Assembly: GCA_948144175.1 (NCBI GenBank)
Contig: CANXME010002590.1
Coordinates: 744,001 to 808,000, forward strand
Source: Closterium sp. NIES-65
Taxonomy: Eukaryota; Streptophyta; Zygnematophyceae; Desmidiales; Closteriaceae
DNA: 64,000 bases
Direction: 5' to 3'
Below are positions 52,707 through 63,582 of this stretch, piece by piece (position 1 is the first letter of the stretch; each line of letters opens with the position of its first letter). The position numbers were made by a program, and so were the translations under genes. Under the pieces are notes generated by a model. That model made no database searches. It worked only from the letters and a program-made list of their open reading frames with translations, and was not told the origin of the DNA.

Positions 52707-52838
52707 TGTTGAAATGAACGAACAGGAATGTTTGAACTAACAGTGAAATCAGTACAAGTACCTAACCCTAGAATTGTGTACCCCCTATAGGCTAACCCAC
52801 TGTAGCCTAAACAAGCACAACATATATAATGTTTGACA
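52707..52838 (-). repeat. 3' LTR of element E
   Basis: TGTTGAAATG..GTTTGACA on the plus strand, 132 bp. The purine tract (GTGGGGG on the minus strand) lies immediately to the right. Confidence 0.9.
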
Positions 52839-53048
52839 CACCCCCATAGGCGAAGTGGGGGAGAACTAGGGGTCATAAGAACAGTCAAGTAAAGCAAAGC
52901 AAAGCAAGCTCAGGGTGGATCACAAAGTCACCACACATTCCGAGCACAAGTTCAAGGCCAGAAGGCCAGTTCACATGCAGGAGTACATATATATATAAGG
53001 CTAGACAAGCAAGAGCAGGTATATATATATGTAACAGTACAAGCAAGG

Positions 53049-56000
53049 TCAAGAGGTGAGCAAGTGAGGCAAGACAGGTACAAGACCCAGCTGGGTGCAG
53101 AAGCGCTGATGATCACAAGGCGCAAGTGCCTTGGTGAAGACATCAGCAGTGTTGGCCTCAGAGGCCACGTACGCAAGCCGCAACTGACCACGCTGCTGTA
53201 GCTCACGAGCAAGGAAGTAGCGGAGAGCAATGTGCTTTGTTCTGTGCTCCAGGCGCTGCTCTCGACACAAGGCCAGCATGGCCTTGTTGTCTACGTACAG
53301 GACTGGAGGAGAACGAGGCGGCTCTCCAAGGTCAGTCAGCAGGTAGGTGAGCCAGCGAAGCTCCTGAGCAGCCATGGCCCCTGCGTAGATCTCAGCCTCA
53401 CAATTGGAGCCGAGAACAGAAGACGAGCGAGTAGCCCGCCACGAAACAGAGCCGGAACTAAGGCTGAAGGTGTAACCCTGTGACGACCGTTGCGTAGCCT
53501 GGTCGTCACCCCAAGAAGCGTCTGCGTGACCAGTGAGGACCACTGGACTCCGCCCTCCAAGCACTAGCCCCATGCCCGACGTACTGCACAAGTAGCGCAA
53601 CACCCTCTTCGCTGCAGCCATGTGCTCTGGTCGGTGTCTCCCAGGAGCAACATAGCGTGCGAGAATGCTAAGAGGGTATGCAAGGTCAGGTCGTGTGCAG
53701 GTCATCAGGTACATGAGGCAGCCAACAAGCTCTGCAAATGGGCCACTCGACTCTACGGACTCATCCGAAGGCAGAGCTGAGAGCGAGTGGCGAGTAGGCA
53801 GAGGAGTGGCCTGAGGCGAGGAGTACGTGAAGCCGAAGCGCTGAAGGACCTGCTGCACCATGTGTGACTGAGTCAGGGTGATGGTGCGGCGTGCTCTGTC
53901 CCGGGTGATCTGCAAGCCAAGGTAGCTGCGCAGTTCACCCAGGTCTGTGCACGTGTGTCTCTTTTGGAGCTCGGACTTCACGTAGGCGAGTCCAGCAGCG
54001 CAGCTGTGGCAAAGACCAAGTCGTCGACGTACACGAGGATGTAGAACGGCGGCAGAGAGGTGTCGGTGCGTAGAAACGGCGACGGGTCGGCAGTAGAGGG
54101 AGCAAACCGAAGAGCCGCAAGCGTAGTCCTCAGTGTGTCGTGCCACTCACGCGGTGCCTGGCGGAGACTGTAGACTGGCCGCCGGAGGCTCCACTGGGTG
54201 CCAGGAGGAAAAGTCCCAGTGAAGCCAAGTGGGCGGCGCAGCCAGATCTCCTCGTGCAGGCTGCCCTGCAGGAAGGCAGTGCTGAAGTCAAGAGAGTGTA
54301 GCTCCTAGTCACGGTGAGCAACTATGTGCAGCAGAACCCGAAGAGTGGTCATCTTCGGGGTGGGAGAGAAGGTCTGAAAGTAGTCAACTCCCTGCCGCTG
54401 ACTGAAGCCACAAGCCACGTAACGCGCCTTGAAGACAGGCGGAGAACCCGGCGGCCGCTTCACCCTGAAAATCCACATGCCACTGACGATGTTCGCCTTA
54501 GGAGGGGGGACAGGGTCAACGTAGGTGCCTGTGGACTTCCAGGAAGCCATCTCTGCATCCATAGCTGCCTGCCACTGAGAAGAGTAGGGACCCTTTATCG
54601 CCTCCGTGTAAGAGCGCGGAGTCGGGATGTGAAGTGCATCCGGGTCTCCCTCAGGGGTAAGCAGTACGGACACGAGATGAGGTGAAGCAGCGGCCAAGCA
54701 CTGGAACTCCTCCTGCCTGTCCTCAAGGACGTCCGTGCCAAGGGAACACTCACCCCCGACGGACGGAGGACAGACAGACTCAGACTCAGCGACAAGACTA
54801 GCAGCGTAGTCTAGACGACAGCGAGCAGCAAAGTGGACGAGCTCAACAACTAGGGCAGACGCAACAGTGGACTCAATAGAAGGGTCAGTGACGACAGTAG
54901 CAAGGAGACGCGTGACAGTAGGACTGGCAGCACGAAGAGAGTCCTACTCTGGGTCGGGAAGAGCAGGAAGAGAGGACTCAGGAGGAGAAGGCAAAGGGGC
55001 ACGTAGAGGAGCAGTGGACGGACGCAGAGACATCCGGTGCGTGCCAGGGACACGAGGAGGACGCTGACGCGAACCGCAACCACTAGTGCGAGCAGTACGA
55101 ACAGGCGACGCAGGGCGAGACGCAGGCTCACGACGCTCAGCAAGACCTCCAGTAGGACCAGTGTAGGGAGAAGGAGCAGGCAGTGGGGAGGCGGGCTGTA
55201 ACTGTAACCGTGACTGGACAAGCTGTGGACACTCTAAGGGACGAGGAGGACCGAGAGAAGGCGGGAGACCAAGAACCTGCTGAAGGAGCGGAACGAAGTA
55301 CGGCCGCTGCTGTGCAGCGACTCCAGAACCAGCAGAGACACCAGCGCCAGGGTCCTCCGCACCAGCAGCAGCTCCAACGCCCGACTCCACAGCACCAGCA
55401 GCAGCACCAGCTCCAGGGTCCTCAGCACCAGCAGCAGCTCCAACGCCCGGGTCCTCAGTACCGGCAGCAGCTCCAACGCACGGGTCCTCAGCACCAGCAG
55501 CAGCACCAGCGCCCGGGTCTGCAGCACCAGCCGTAGCTCCAACGCCCGGGTCCGCAGCACCAAAAACAGCTCCAAACTTTAGGGCCGCAGCACCAGCAGA
55601 ACCGGTAGAGTCTCCAGCACCAGTAGCACCACAAGCAGCAGCGGGGTCCGCGACACCAAGCGCGCCACTCCGAAGAGTGCAGCACCGCTCGTACCACTCA
55701 CGGATCCGCTCACGGGAGGGGAGCTCCCGGCTAGGAGGAGAAGCACTAGCACCAGTCCCAGTAGTATGCCTGGCTCCAGAGGTACCTCTTCTAAGGCTGC
55801 AATACTGGAAGTACCACTCACGCAGCAGCTCCGAGGAGAGGGCTCCGCCAGGTGTAGGACCCTCAGGCTCAGGACCTCCAGACTCAGAACCCCCAGACTC
55901 AGTACTCCCAGGCTCAGCACCCCCAGGCTCAGTACTCCCAGGCTCAGCACCCCAAGGCTCCGCACCCCAAGGCTCAGCACCCCCAGGCTCCGCACCCCCA

Positions 56001-58071
56001 GGCTCCGCACCCCCATGCTCCGCACCCTAAGGCTCCGCACCCCCAGGCTCCGCACCCCCAGTCTCCGCACCCCCAGGCTCCGCACCCCCAGGCTCAGCAC
56101 CCCCAGGCTCCGCACCCACAGCAGGACGAGAGTCGACAGCTACCTCAACAGGCTCAACCGGGTCTACCTAAGACACACCTGACGGAGCGGCACCCTGAGG
56201 GGGGAGGGGGTCTACGAGAGCAGCACCTGGCGCGAGGAAGAGAGGCGGGGGGGGGGAGCGGGGCAGTGCGGTAGGGGAAGAGGCGGTAGTAAAGGACGGA
56301 CTCATCAAAAGTGACAACCTGAGAGGGCAAGACTCGACGCGAGGTGGCGTGGTAAAACTGCCAACCAGGCGCGTCCGGGACAAAGCCGAGGAAGACGCAG
56401 GGAACAGCACGGGAGGAGAGCTTGTCCGCAGACGTATCGCGGACAAAAGCTCGAGATCCCCAGACCCGGAAACGCGACGCATCGCCAACCTCCCCCGTCC
56501 ACAGCAGTGTGGGCGAGGTCTCCGGCAAGGAGACACGGGGCCAGAGGTTGAGCTGATGCGCAGCGTACCGGACCGCAAACGGCCACAGAAAGTGGGGGGC
56601 AGCCGCATGGATCAAGGAGGTACGGGCGACCTCCATGACCAGGCCAATGCGGCGCTCTGCAATCCCATTCTGCTGTGGAGAGGCCGGAAGCGTGAACGAC
56701 TGCTCTATGCCGTGCTCAGCACAGTAGGCTGCCAAGAGGTCGGAGGAGAACTCACCACCTCTGTCAGAGTGCAAGCGCAGGACAGGAAAGTTCGAGTGGA
56801 AACGCTCGCTGAGCTGGAGACGGGCTTTGCGGATCCAAGGCATCAAGATATCAGGGACCTCACTCTTGGTGCGCAAGGGGAAGACCGTGGTGTAGCGCGA
56901 GTAGTCGTCAACAACCATCAAGAAGTACCTCTCCTGACCCTAACCACGGACGCGGCTGGGCCCCACACGTCCATGTGGAGCGTCTGCAAGGGAGCAGTCG
57001 TCGGGGGAAACGAGGAGGAGTGAGGAGCGGCGCGCTGCCGCCCCTCGACGCAGGGAAGACAGGGAGGAGCAGGCGAGGGTGGGAGGGGAGGGAGGACTCT
57101 GGGAAGACCGGAGACAAGGTACCGGGAGTGCATGGCACGAAGGCGCTGCACAGACGGGTGGCCAAGTCGGTGGTGCCAGAGGACAGTCTCGTGCGCCAGA
57201 GAGCGACACGAGCAGGGGGCAGACAGCTGACCAGACGCGGACGCAGACACAGATGCAGCGACCTGAGGGGACTCAGTGGTCAGTGTGTACAGGTCCGACC
57301 CCGGCTGCCGAGTGAAGGTAGCCAAGTGGCGGCCTGTACGAGCACACGTGCAGTGTGTCACGCGCTCGTAGGCAGGGGTGAACTGGTGAACACCCCCGTC
57401 CTGGAGTGCACTACCTGCCACCAAGTTTGTAGAGAACGAGGGGAGGTGGAGACCTGACAGTGTGCCCGACGGGACCGCAAGACAGGGAAGGACAGTGGAG
57501 GAGGTCGCAATGACCGGACCCCCAGAGGGGTCAGCAAGGGAGACAGCAACTGGCCGAGCAAGCGGCTCAAGGGCAGTGCGGTCACGAAAGAAGCAGCGAG
57601 AAGCACCTGAGTCTAGTGTGAAGGTGTGCAGTGCTGCCGTTGACTCAGTACCAGGGGGGGCAGACGCACAAGCACCTAGAGCAGCTGCCTCACCAGCACC
57701 TGGGGTAGCAGACACGCGAGTACCTGGAGCGGCAGACGCACTAGTCCTAATGCCCGGGTCGGGCGGCACACACAGGTACTCAGCACCCTCTCCACTAGTA
57801 GACATCACATACATAGCAGTGAGAATAGCATCAAAGTCTAGAGCATAGATATCAATCCCCTTCTTCAGGAGATCAACCCAGCGGGGCAGCTCAGTGGCCT
57901 GAGGGAACTGAACACGCCAAGCGTCGTTAAGACGAGCGAAGCAGCGCTGTGTGGCGTGCGGTCCCCCACACGGCTGACCAGTGCGGTCACCAGTGCGAAT
58001 GACGTACGTGCAGCTAAAGCCACCCCCCCCCCCCCCCCCCCCCCGTGCTGAGAGTACCACTCACGGACCTC
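53049..58071 (-). pseudogene. Element E pol
   Basis: Minus strand. Protease-preintegrase frame 56918-58071 (LDSGASRCFF, HHRLGHPSVQ), then a 1-bp loss near 56930 and a CAG-to-TAG change shift into the integrase frame 56154-56921 (HSDRGGEF, IAERRIG). A long GAEPGGA spacer follows (55860-56115). A TCG-to-TAG change lies near 54950. RT is in 54305-54697 and onward, a small deletion near 54000 destroys the LVYVDD region, and RNase H (53049-53990) is open to PHLLTS. Not functional. Confidence 0.85.
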
Positions 58072-59121
58072 CTAGGGCGACGGAGTGTGCTGCTGGCCCT
58101 GGCCACCGCCAGCGCCTCCACGACCACCACCGCCGCCGCCACCTCCTCGACCACCCCAACCCCTGCCGCCGCCGCGTCCACCGCCACCCCCACCACCGCC
58201 TCCGCCCCTGCCACCTCCCCCGCCGCTGCCGCCACCACCCCCACCGCTGCCACTAGCCCCTCCAGTCGCGCCACCACCCCCACCGCCGCCACCGCCCCCA
58301 CCACCGCCTCCCCCGCTGTCACCGCCACTGCCCTTGCCCCCTTTGCCCTTGCCGCTGCGGCGCCCGCTCGAAGCAGACGCAGTCCCGACCTTCTCAACAC
58401 CAAGGAGGTCGACAGCAGCAGCAGAGGCGACAGAGGGAAGAAGGGGGGAAGGAGAACACCCCTCAAAGAACGGGATACGGGGGTCGCCACGAGAGGCACC
58501 TACAGCGACTATGCTAGCCTCAACTGCAAGGAGTTCCTTCTCGAGGAGGGCAATGGTGAGCTCAGTGGGGCAGCGAGCTAGGAAGTGGTCCCTGACTGAG
58601 CGCAGAGTGTCAGGGAGGCGGGTGACTAGGTGGTAGAGAGTGAGCCAGAGTGGGGGTGGGTTCTTGGCAAGGAACTCATCAGGCATGGCGGCGCGGAAGC
58701 GAGCCTCACTAGTGCGGAGGTGCGTAATGAGGTCAGCGACTGTGTCGAAAGAGGCTAAGTCGGGGAACAGGTAGGGAAGAGAGAGACGGCCTAGTGCGGC
58801 AGAGGGCGGTGAGGAGTAGCGGGCAACGACAGCAGTGTACAGTGCCTGTGCAGTCTTGTGCTGCCCAAAGTGCTCGCGCTCATCTATCGGCAGGGAGTTG
58901 CGAATAGCGAAGCGAGCGTGGGCGTCACGAGTCTGCCACTGTGAGCGGGCAGTGCTGTCAGCAGTAGCAGCGGGAGCAGGAGCATGGCCTAGGGCGTGAT
59001 CGTACAGTGAGATGTCCTCCTTGGCAGTGAGCTGTAGGAAGAGGTGTAGGTCATCTAGCCAGGTTTCGAACTTCACTGGGCGGCCCTCAGCATCGAAAGC
59101 CAGCACAGGAGGGCTAGCCAT
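58072..59121 (-). CDS. Element E gag, ending at a TAG shared with element B
   Basis: 349 codons from ATG at 59121 (MASPPVLAFDAEGRPVKFE) through the gag helices and a Gly/Arg-rich tract to TAG at 58072-58074. After the TAG the frame stays open through a C/G homopolymer (58023-58044) into the zinc motif and protease. Element B has the same TAG at the same codon, while elements C and D have a Gln codon there. Either the copies descend from one stop-bearing parent or the stop is read through. Confidence 0.82.
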   Translation of the reverse strand: MASPPVLAFDAEGRPVKFETWLDDLHLFLQLTAKEDISLYDHALGHAPAPAATADSTARSQWQTRDAHARFAIRNSLPIDEREHFGQHKTAQALYTAVVARYSSPPSAALGRLSLPYLFPDLASFDTVADLITHLRTSEARFRAAMPDEFLAKNPPPLWLTLYHLVTRLPDTLRSVRDHFLARCPTELTIALLEKELLAVEASIVAVGASRGDPRIPFFEGCSPSPLLPSVASAAAVDLLGVEKVGTASASSGRRSGKGKGGKGSGGDSGGGGGGGGGGGGGGGATGGASGSGGGGGGSGGGGGRGGGGGGGGGGRGGGRGWGGRGGGGGGGGRGGAGGGQGQQHTPSP

Positions 59122-59867
59122 AGCAGTAGTAGGAGTAATAGCAGTAGGGGCACCCCAAAAACAGTAGGCAGTGCGACTCAGGTAGGGCGGCTCGGTCCAG
59201 TACGGGCGGCGCAGCTCGGTTCAGGTAGGGCGGCGCGGCTCGGGAAGGGCGGCGCGGCTAGGTTCGGGCGGCGCGGCTCGGTTTGGGCTGGGCGGCTCGG
59301 TTCGGGCGGCTCGGTTCGGGCGGCTCGGTTCGGGCGGCTCGGTTCGGGCGGGGTGGCTCGGTTCGGGCTGCTCGGGTCGGGCGGCTCGTTCTGGGGGGGC
59401 CGTTCGGGGCCTCTAGGGGCGAGCACGGGGCCGTAAGGGGCCGCTAAGGGCGAGCGCGGGGCCGTTCGGGGCCTCTAAGGGCGAGCGCGGGGCCGTAAGG
59501 GGCCGCTAAGGGCGAGCGCGGGGCCGTTCGGGGCCTCTAGGGGCCAGCGCGGGGCCGTAAGGGGCCGCTAAGGGCGAGCGCGGGGCCGACGGGGGCCTCT
59601 AGGGAGGTGAGCGCAGGGCCGACGGGGCTGTTAGGGGCGATCGCGGGGCCGACAGGGTCGCTAAGGGGCGAGCGCGGGGTCGTAAGGGGCGAGCGCGTGG
59701 GCCGACGGGGCCTTAAGGGGCGGCGCGCGAGTCGCTAAGGGGCGGGTCGCGGGGCCTTAGGGGGCCGTGAAAAACGAGGCGCCCTAGGGCGCAGTTAGGT
59801 AGGTAGGTAGGTAGGTAGTGGTGGGCCCTAAAAAAAACGGTCCTAGCGAAGGACCTGCTCTAAACCA
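59122..59867 (-). repeat. Leader of element E with GC-rich minisatellites
   Basis: Repeats of a GGTTCGGGCGGCTC type (59215-59395) and of a GGGGCCGTAAGGGGCCGCTAAGGGCGAGCGC type (59400-59720). No credible coding. Confidence 0.85.
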
Positions 59868-59999
59868 TGTTGAAATGAACGAACAGGAATGGTTGAACTA
59901 ACAGTGAAATCAGTACAAGTACCTAACCCTAGAATTGTGCACCCCCTATAGGCTAACCCACTGTAGCCTAAACAAGCACAACATACATAATGTTTGACA
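59868..59999 (-). repeat. 5' LTR of element E
   Basis: 132 bp, followed on the right by the TSD GCATG and the gag of element C. Confidence 0.9.
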
Positions 60000-60004
60000 G
60001 CATG

Positions 60005-60342
60005 AGGTGGCTCAGTGCAGCAGTGGTAGGGGAAGAGTAGCGTGCAACTACAGCGTCGTACAAGGTCTGAGCACTCTTGTACTGGCTAAAGTGTGCACGC
60101 TCAGTAGTCGGTAAGTGGCGACGCATAGCAAGACGGGCAGCAGCATCGCGTGTCGCCCACTGTGAGCGAACAGTGCTGTCAGCAGTAGCAGGCGGGGCAA
60201 GGGAGGCACCAGAGGTGAGGTCGAACAGAGAGAGGCCGTCTGCCCTATCACACTGGAGGAAAAGCTGGAGGTCATCGATCCAGACCTCAAAGTCAACAGC
60301 ACGACCCTTAGTGTCAAAGGTTAGAACACTGGGGGTAGCCAT
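60005..60342 (-). pseudogene. Element C gag start
   Basis: ATG at 60342; MATPSVLTFDTKGRAVDFE to YSSPTTAALSHLM, where element E cuts in. The homologous codons continue at 52701 to the left of element E. Confidence 0.85.
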
Positions 60343-61305
60343 GACTGCAGAGGTCTAGCAAAGGGTGAGCTCACCAGTACGGGTAAGGAGGGCCGCGGCG
60401 CGCCGGTAGGACTGGTAGCAGCTCGACGGCAGGGCGGCTCGGCGGCTCAGCTGCTGGGCTGCTGGGCGGCTCGGCTGTCGGGCGTCTCGGCGGCTGGGCG
60501 GCTCGGCGGTCAGCTGCTTGGCGGCTCGGCGGCTCGGCTGCTCGGCGGCTCGGCGGCTCGGCTGCTGGGCGGCTCGGCTGTCGGGCGGCTCGGCGGCAGG
60601 GCGGCTCGGCGGCTCGGCTGCTGGCCGGCTCAACTGCTGGGTTGCTCGGTAGGGGCAGCTTGGGGCCGTTAGGGGCGGCGATGGGGCTGTTTAGGGACGG
60701 CGACAGGGTCGTGTAGGGGCGGCCACGGGGCCGCTTAGGGTCGGCGACGGGGTCGCTTAGGTGCAGCGACGGGGCCGCTTAGGGTGAGAGGCGGCAACGG
60801 GGCCAGCAAGGGCGGCGACGGGGCCGCTGGGTGCGGCGACGGGGCCGCGTATGGGCAGCGACGGGGCCGCGTAGGGTGAGGGGCGACGACGGGGCCGCTA
60901 GGGGCGGCGACGGGGCCGCGTAGGGGTGGCGACGGGGCCGCTTAGGGTGAGAGGCGGCGACGGGGTCAGCAGGGGCGGCGACGGGGCCGCGGAGGGGCGG
61001 CGACGAGGCCGCGGAGGGGCGGCGACGGGGCCGCTAGGGGCGGCGACGGGGCCGCGTAGGGTGAGAGGCGGCGACGGGGCCGCTAGGGGTGGCGATCGGG
61101 CCGCTAAGGGCGGCGACGGGGCCGCTTAGGGGCGGTAACGGGGCTGCGTGAGGGGCGACGACGAGGCCGCTAGGGGCCACTAGGGGCCTGGAAATGGCGG
61201 CAAAAAACGCGCCTTGGGTAGGAGCGATTGGCGCTCCGGTCAGAAGGGAAGTTTTCAGTGATGGGCCCAAGGTAGCGTTCCCACTAGGGAACCTGCTCTA
61301 TACCA
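60343..61305 (-). repeat. Leader of element C with GC-rich minisatellites and PBS
   Basis: CGGCTCGGCGGCTGG-type repeats (60410-60650) and GGGGCGGCGACGGGGCCGC-type repeats (60700-61180). The PBS (TGGTATAGAGCAGG on the minus strand) is at about 61292-61305. Confidence 0.85.
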
Positions 61306-61431
61306 TGTGAAGAATGAGGAATGAATGAACTAGCACAAAGTTGGGTACAAGTAGGAAACCCTAGGAAACTGTACCCCATAGTGTTTACCCCACTATAGCC
61401 TACACAAGCTATATAATATGAGTTTGACACA
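61306..61431 (-). repeat. 5' LTR of element C
   Basis: 126 bp, TGTGAAGAATG..GTTTGACACA on the plus strand. No partner 3' LTR is left in the window. Confidence 0.85.
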
Positions 61432-62332
61432 GGTCGATTTCCTTCTGCTCCGAAAGAAGTTTGGCGCACAGAGCTGACTCTGATATGGTTGCTCAGGCGC
61501 GAAGGAGTGACTGGCATTGTCGCCAGTCGGGGCCGAGGCCAGAGATGACCATCGAGATGAACATGTCGTCGGGGACAGTCCCAACGCATTTCTTGCCTTG
61601 GTCACGCAGATTGCGGCACCGGTTGACATACGGTCCCGCTTTCTCCCCTTGCTTCATTTTAACTGAAGTCAGTTGGCTGAGTAGACGGCTCATCGTAACT
61701 GGATCTGTTGCCATGTATGTGTTGCGCAAGTGTTCCCAGGAGGCTTGCGCGGGAGCCCACTCCGTCTTATAAGGGCGAATGCCGAGCTGCTCTTTAGGTG
61801 AGAGATTGCGAAGGAGAGCGGTGTATGCGAGGAGGGATTCGTGGTAGTATTGATGCTTCTCCCGGATGGTACCTTCCGAAGGAAAAGGTAGGCTTTCGTC
61901 GTAGTACATCCAGATTTGAGCGGTTGTCGCAAGAAGCTCGAATTCGAAACTCCACGTGTGGAAATCCTTTCCGTCGAAAGGAGTTGAGGTCTTCAATTTT
62001 GAAGTCAGTACAAATTTGGTTTGCATTGAAGCAATGTCTGACTGTGAGCGCTGTGGGTTATCTTGTGCAGGAGCTGACCCTTAACGATTGTCAAAGGTGA
62101 AGGATCTCTCGGAGTTGACGCGGCGGTCTTCTCCAGGGAGAGGAAGTCCAGCAACGCCACGTGCATAGCTTGAGCCGTCAACGCTCATTGCTTGATGGCT
62201 CTCAAGGGCGTTGATGCGTGCGACTAGTTCCTCAACGACAGCGGCGCTGACGGAGGTCACCGCTGATGGCGCGTTAGTCGTTGCTGGTGGTGGGCCCGGT
62301 GAGTCTGCAGTAGCTTTTCCTTCACGAGCCAT
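61432..62332 (-). pseudogene. Element A gag
   Basis: One frame from ATG at 62332 with two stops (TAA 62081-62083, TGA 61493-61495). It encodes a short coiled N terminus (VEELVARINALESHQ), then the Copia gag core LKTSTPFDGKDFHTWSFEFELLA and MSRLLSQLTSVKMKQGE, ending KLLSEQKEID at the junction with element C. The zinc knuckle is lost. Confidence 0.85.
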
Positions 62333-62424
62333 AGTATTGCAGACTTTGAGGTGTGATGAATAACTTTATAAAGGGATTGTTATGAGAAGAACGAGGACTT
62401 GACGGATCGTATAATCCACTCTAG

Positions 62425-62438
62425 CTCTCATACCATGC
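62425..62438 (-). other. Primer binding site of element A
   Basis: GGTATGAGAGCTAG on the minus strand three bases from the 5' LTR end, resembling the tRNA-Met 3' end complement TGGTATCAGAGC used by plant Copia elements. Confidence 0.65.
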
Positions 62439-62778
62439 TGATATAACCAAGGATCCAGTGGATAGGATAGAATCTGTTAAGTCTGAGAGGAGACAATGAA
62501 GTCTCCGTAGTGACCTTGTTGAATAATAATTGAAACAAGATGATTGAAAGATAAGAGTACAAGAGATTAAGTAGAAATCTAGCTAGCCATGTACTCTGAG
62601 GGGTACATTCCCTTGTTAACTGTATAGCTACAGTAACCGTGACTATTGCTATCCTCGACAGTTACCATGTTGCAGTGGATAAATGTCGCGCGGTTACTGG
62701 ATTGTCAAGGGTCACGACCGTTGACTTCCTCAGACGGTTGACCTTCGGGTGACCCTCGACATTCCGCATGCTCTATAT
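62439..62778 (-). repeat. 5' LTR of element A, truncated
   Basis: Matches the first 340 bp of 22540-22953, stopping at CATGCTCTATAT where element G begins. The remaining U3 part should lie beyond the window. Confidence 0.85.
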
Positions 62779-63293
62779 TGTTGGAAATAAGAAGTCGCTA
62801 GAGCGCAGCGGAAGCTCTATGAATTAACGACGTCCCTACGGCGGGGCTATTGGTCACTCAGAGGTAGCTCTCCTGGCTTGCAACGTGGTGCCAAAGCAGC
62901 GGCCGAGGGTAGGCCGGACACAAGCTTGAGAATTGTGTAATGATAGCATGGCAGTACATTGAGTTATATAGGAAACATAGCAGGGAGGCAGTTACCAAGG
63001 CGCAACTGTATTACAGTTGCGCTGTAACGTTTCAGTTGCCCAGTTACTGGCGAGACCTTTCAGCTTCGGCAAGGGCGCGGTATTCTGCCGCGCCTCCAGG
63101 GTGGTTTCGCGTACTGTAGACGCTGCCTCTTGCTCAATTCGACCCTTCGGCTGCCACGCGGGTCGCAACCACTGTACGCGGTTGCGCCCCTGCAGTTCGA
63201 TACTTGAGTCAACACCCCCGATATTGAGGGCTTCGCTTCTGCACTTCGAACAGTGCACTGCAAGATAAATAACACACAAATATATTTCCAACA
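62779..63293 (-). repeat. LTR of element G (left)
   Basis: 515 bp with TGTTGG..CCAACA ends. Contains a perfect hairpin GCGCAACTGTATTACAGTTG(CGC) at about 63000-63022. Confidence 0.75.
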
Positions 63294-63582
63294 CTCCCCT
63301 CCACTGTTAGAAGTGTAGAATCCAAGAGAGATGAATTTCTCCATGTTGAAATTCTGAAGTCCTCGTCAGGGACTTCACCGGTACGCCTTGAAATGCGTCT
63401 TGCCAAGTCGTCCAAAATTATGCGACGGCGCTTTGAAGATTTCCTCCACGAAATTCTCCGTGGGTAGTGGCACGTTCTGACCTGCTCCAGGAGATGCTCC
63501 TGGTGATGATAAAGGTGGTGAGCCAAACTGAATGAAGCTGCTCCCACAGGTCCAAGTGTTTGAACGCTTGCTCGTGATACCA

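Larger units (their letters stand above)
52707..59999 (-). mobile_element. Element E: Copia, minus strand, inside element C
   Basis: 132-bp LTRs at 52707-52838 and 59868-59999 (three differences by eye), TSD GCTTG/GCATG (one mismatch). PBS on the minus strand TGGTTTAGAGCAGG next to 59868. Its coding region is the nearest relative of element B, in inverted orientation 21 kb away. Confidence 0.92.
32115..61431 (-). mobile_element. Element C: Copia, minus strand, split twice
   Basis: Pieces in minus order: 5' LTR 61306-61431, leader 60343-61305, gag start 60005-60342, gag to RNase H 47637-52706, and the RNase H end 32115-32409. Element E sits in gag (TSD GCTTG/GCATG) and element D in RNase H (TSD AAGAC). 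Rejoining the pieces across each TSD restores continuous homology to the other Copia elements here. The 3' end and 3' LTR are lost at the 32115 junction with element B. Confidence 0.88.
22540..62778 (-). mobile_element. Element A: outer Copia retrotransposon, split by a 35-kb nest
   Basis: Matching LTRs at 22540-22953 (3') and 62439-62778 (5', truncated) share TGAT(C/A)TAACCAAGGATCC and about 340 bp of nearly identical sequence in the same orientation. The gag half (61432-62332) lies at the right and the integrase/RT half (22966-26274) at the left, as expected for one minus-strand Copia element. The end of gag, the zinc knuckle and the protease are missing at the split, so the block now in the middle did not enter by a clean insertion. 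It is the oldest layer of the nest and carries several stops. Confidence 0.88.

Noticed and set aside
26281-59121. Elements B and E as one large palindromic duplication or assembly artefact
   Set aside because: The copies differ by many substitutions, E has its own LTRs and TSD, and C, D and F lie between them in a consistent nest.
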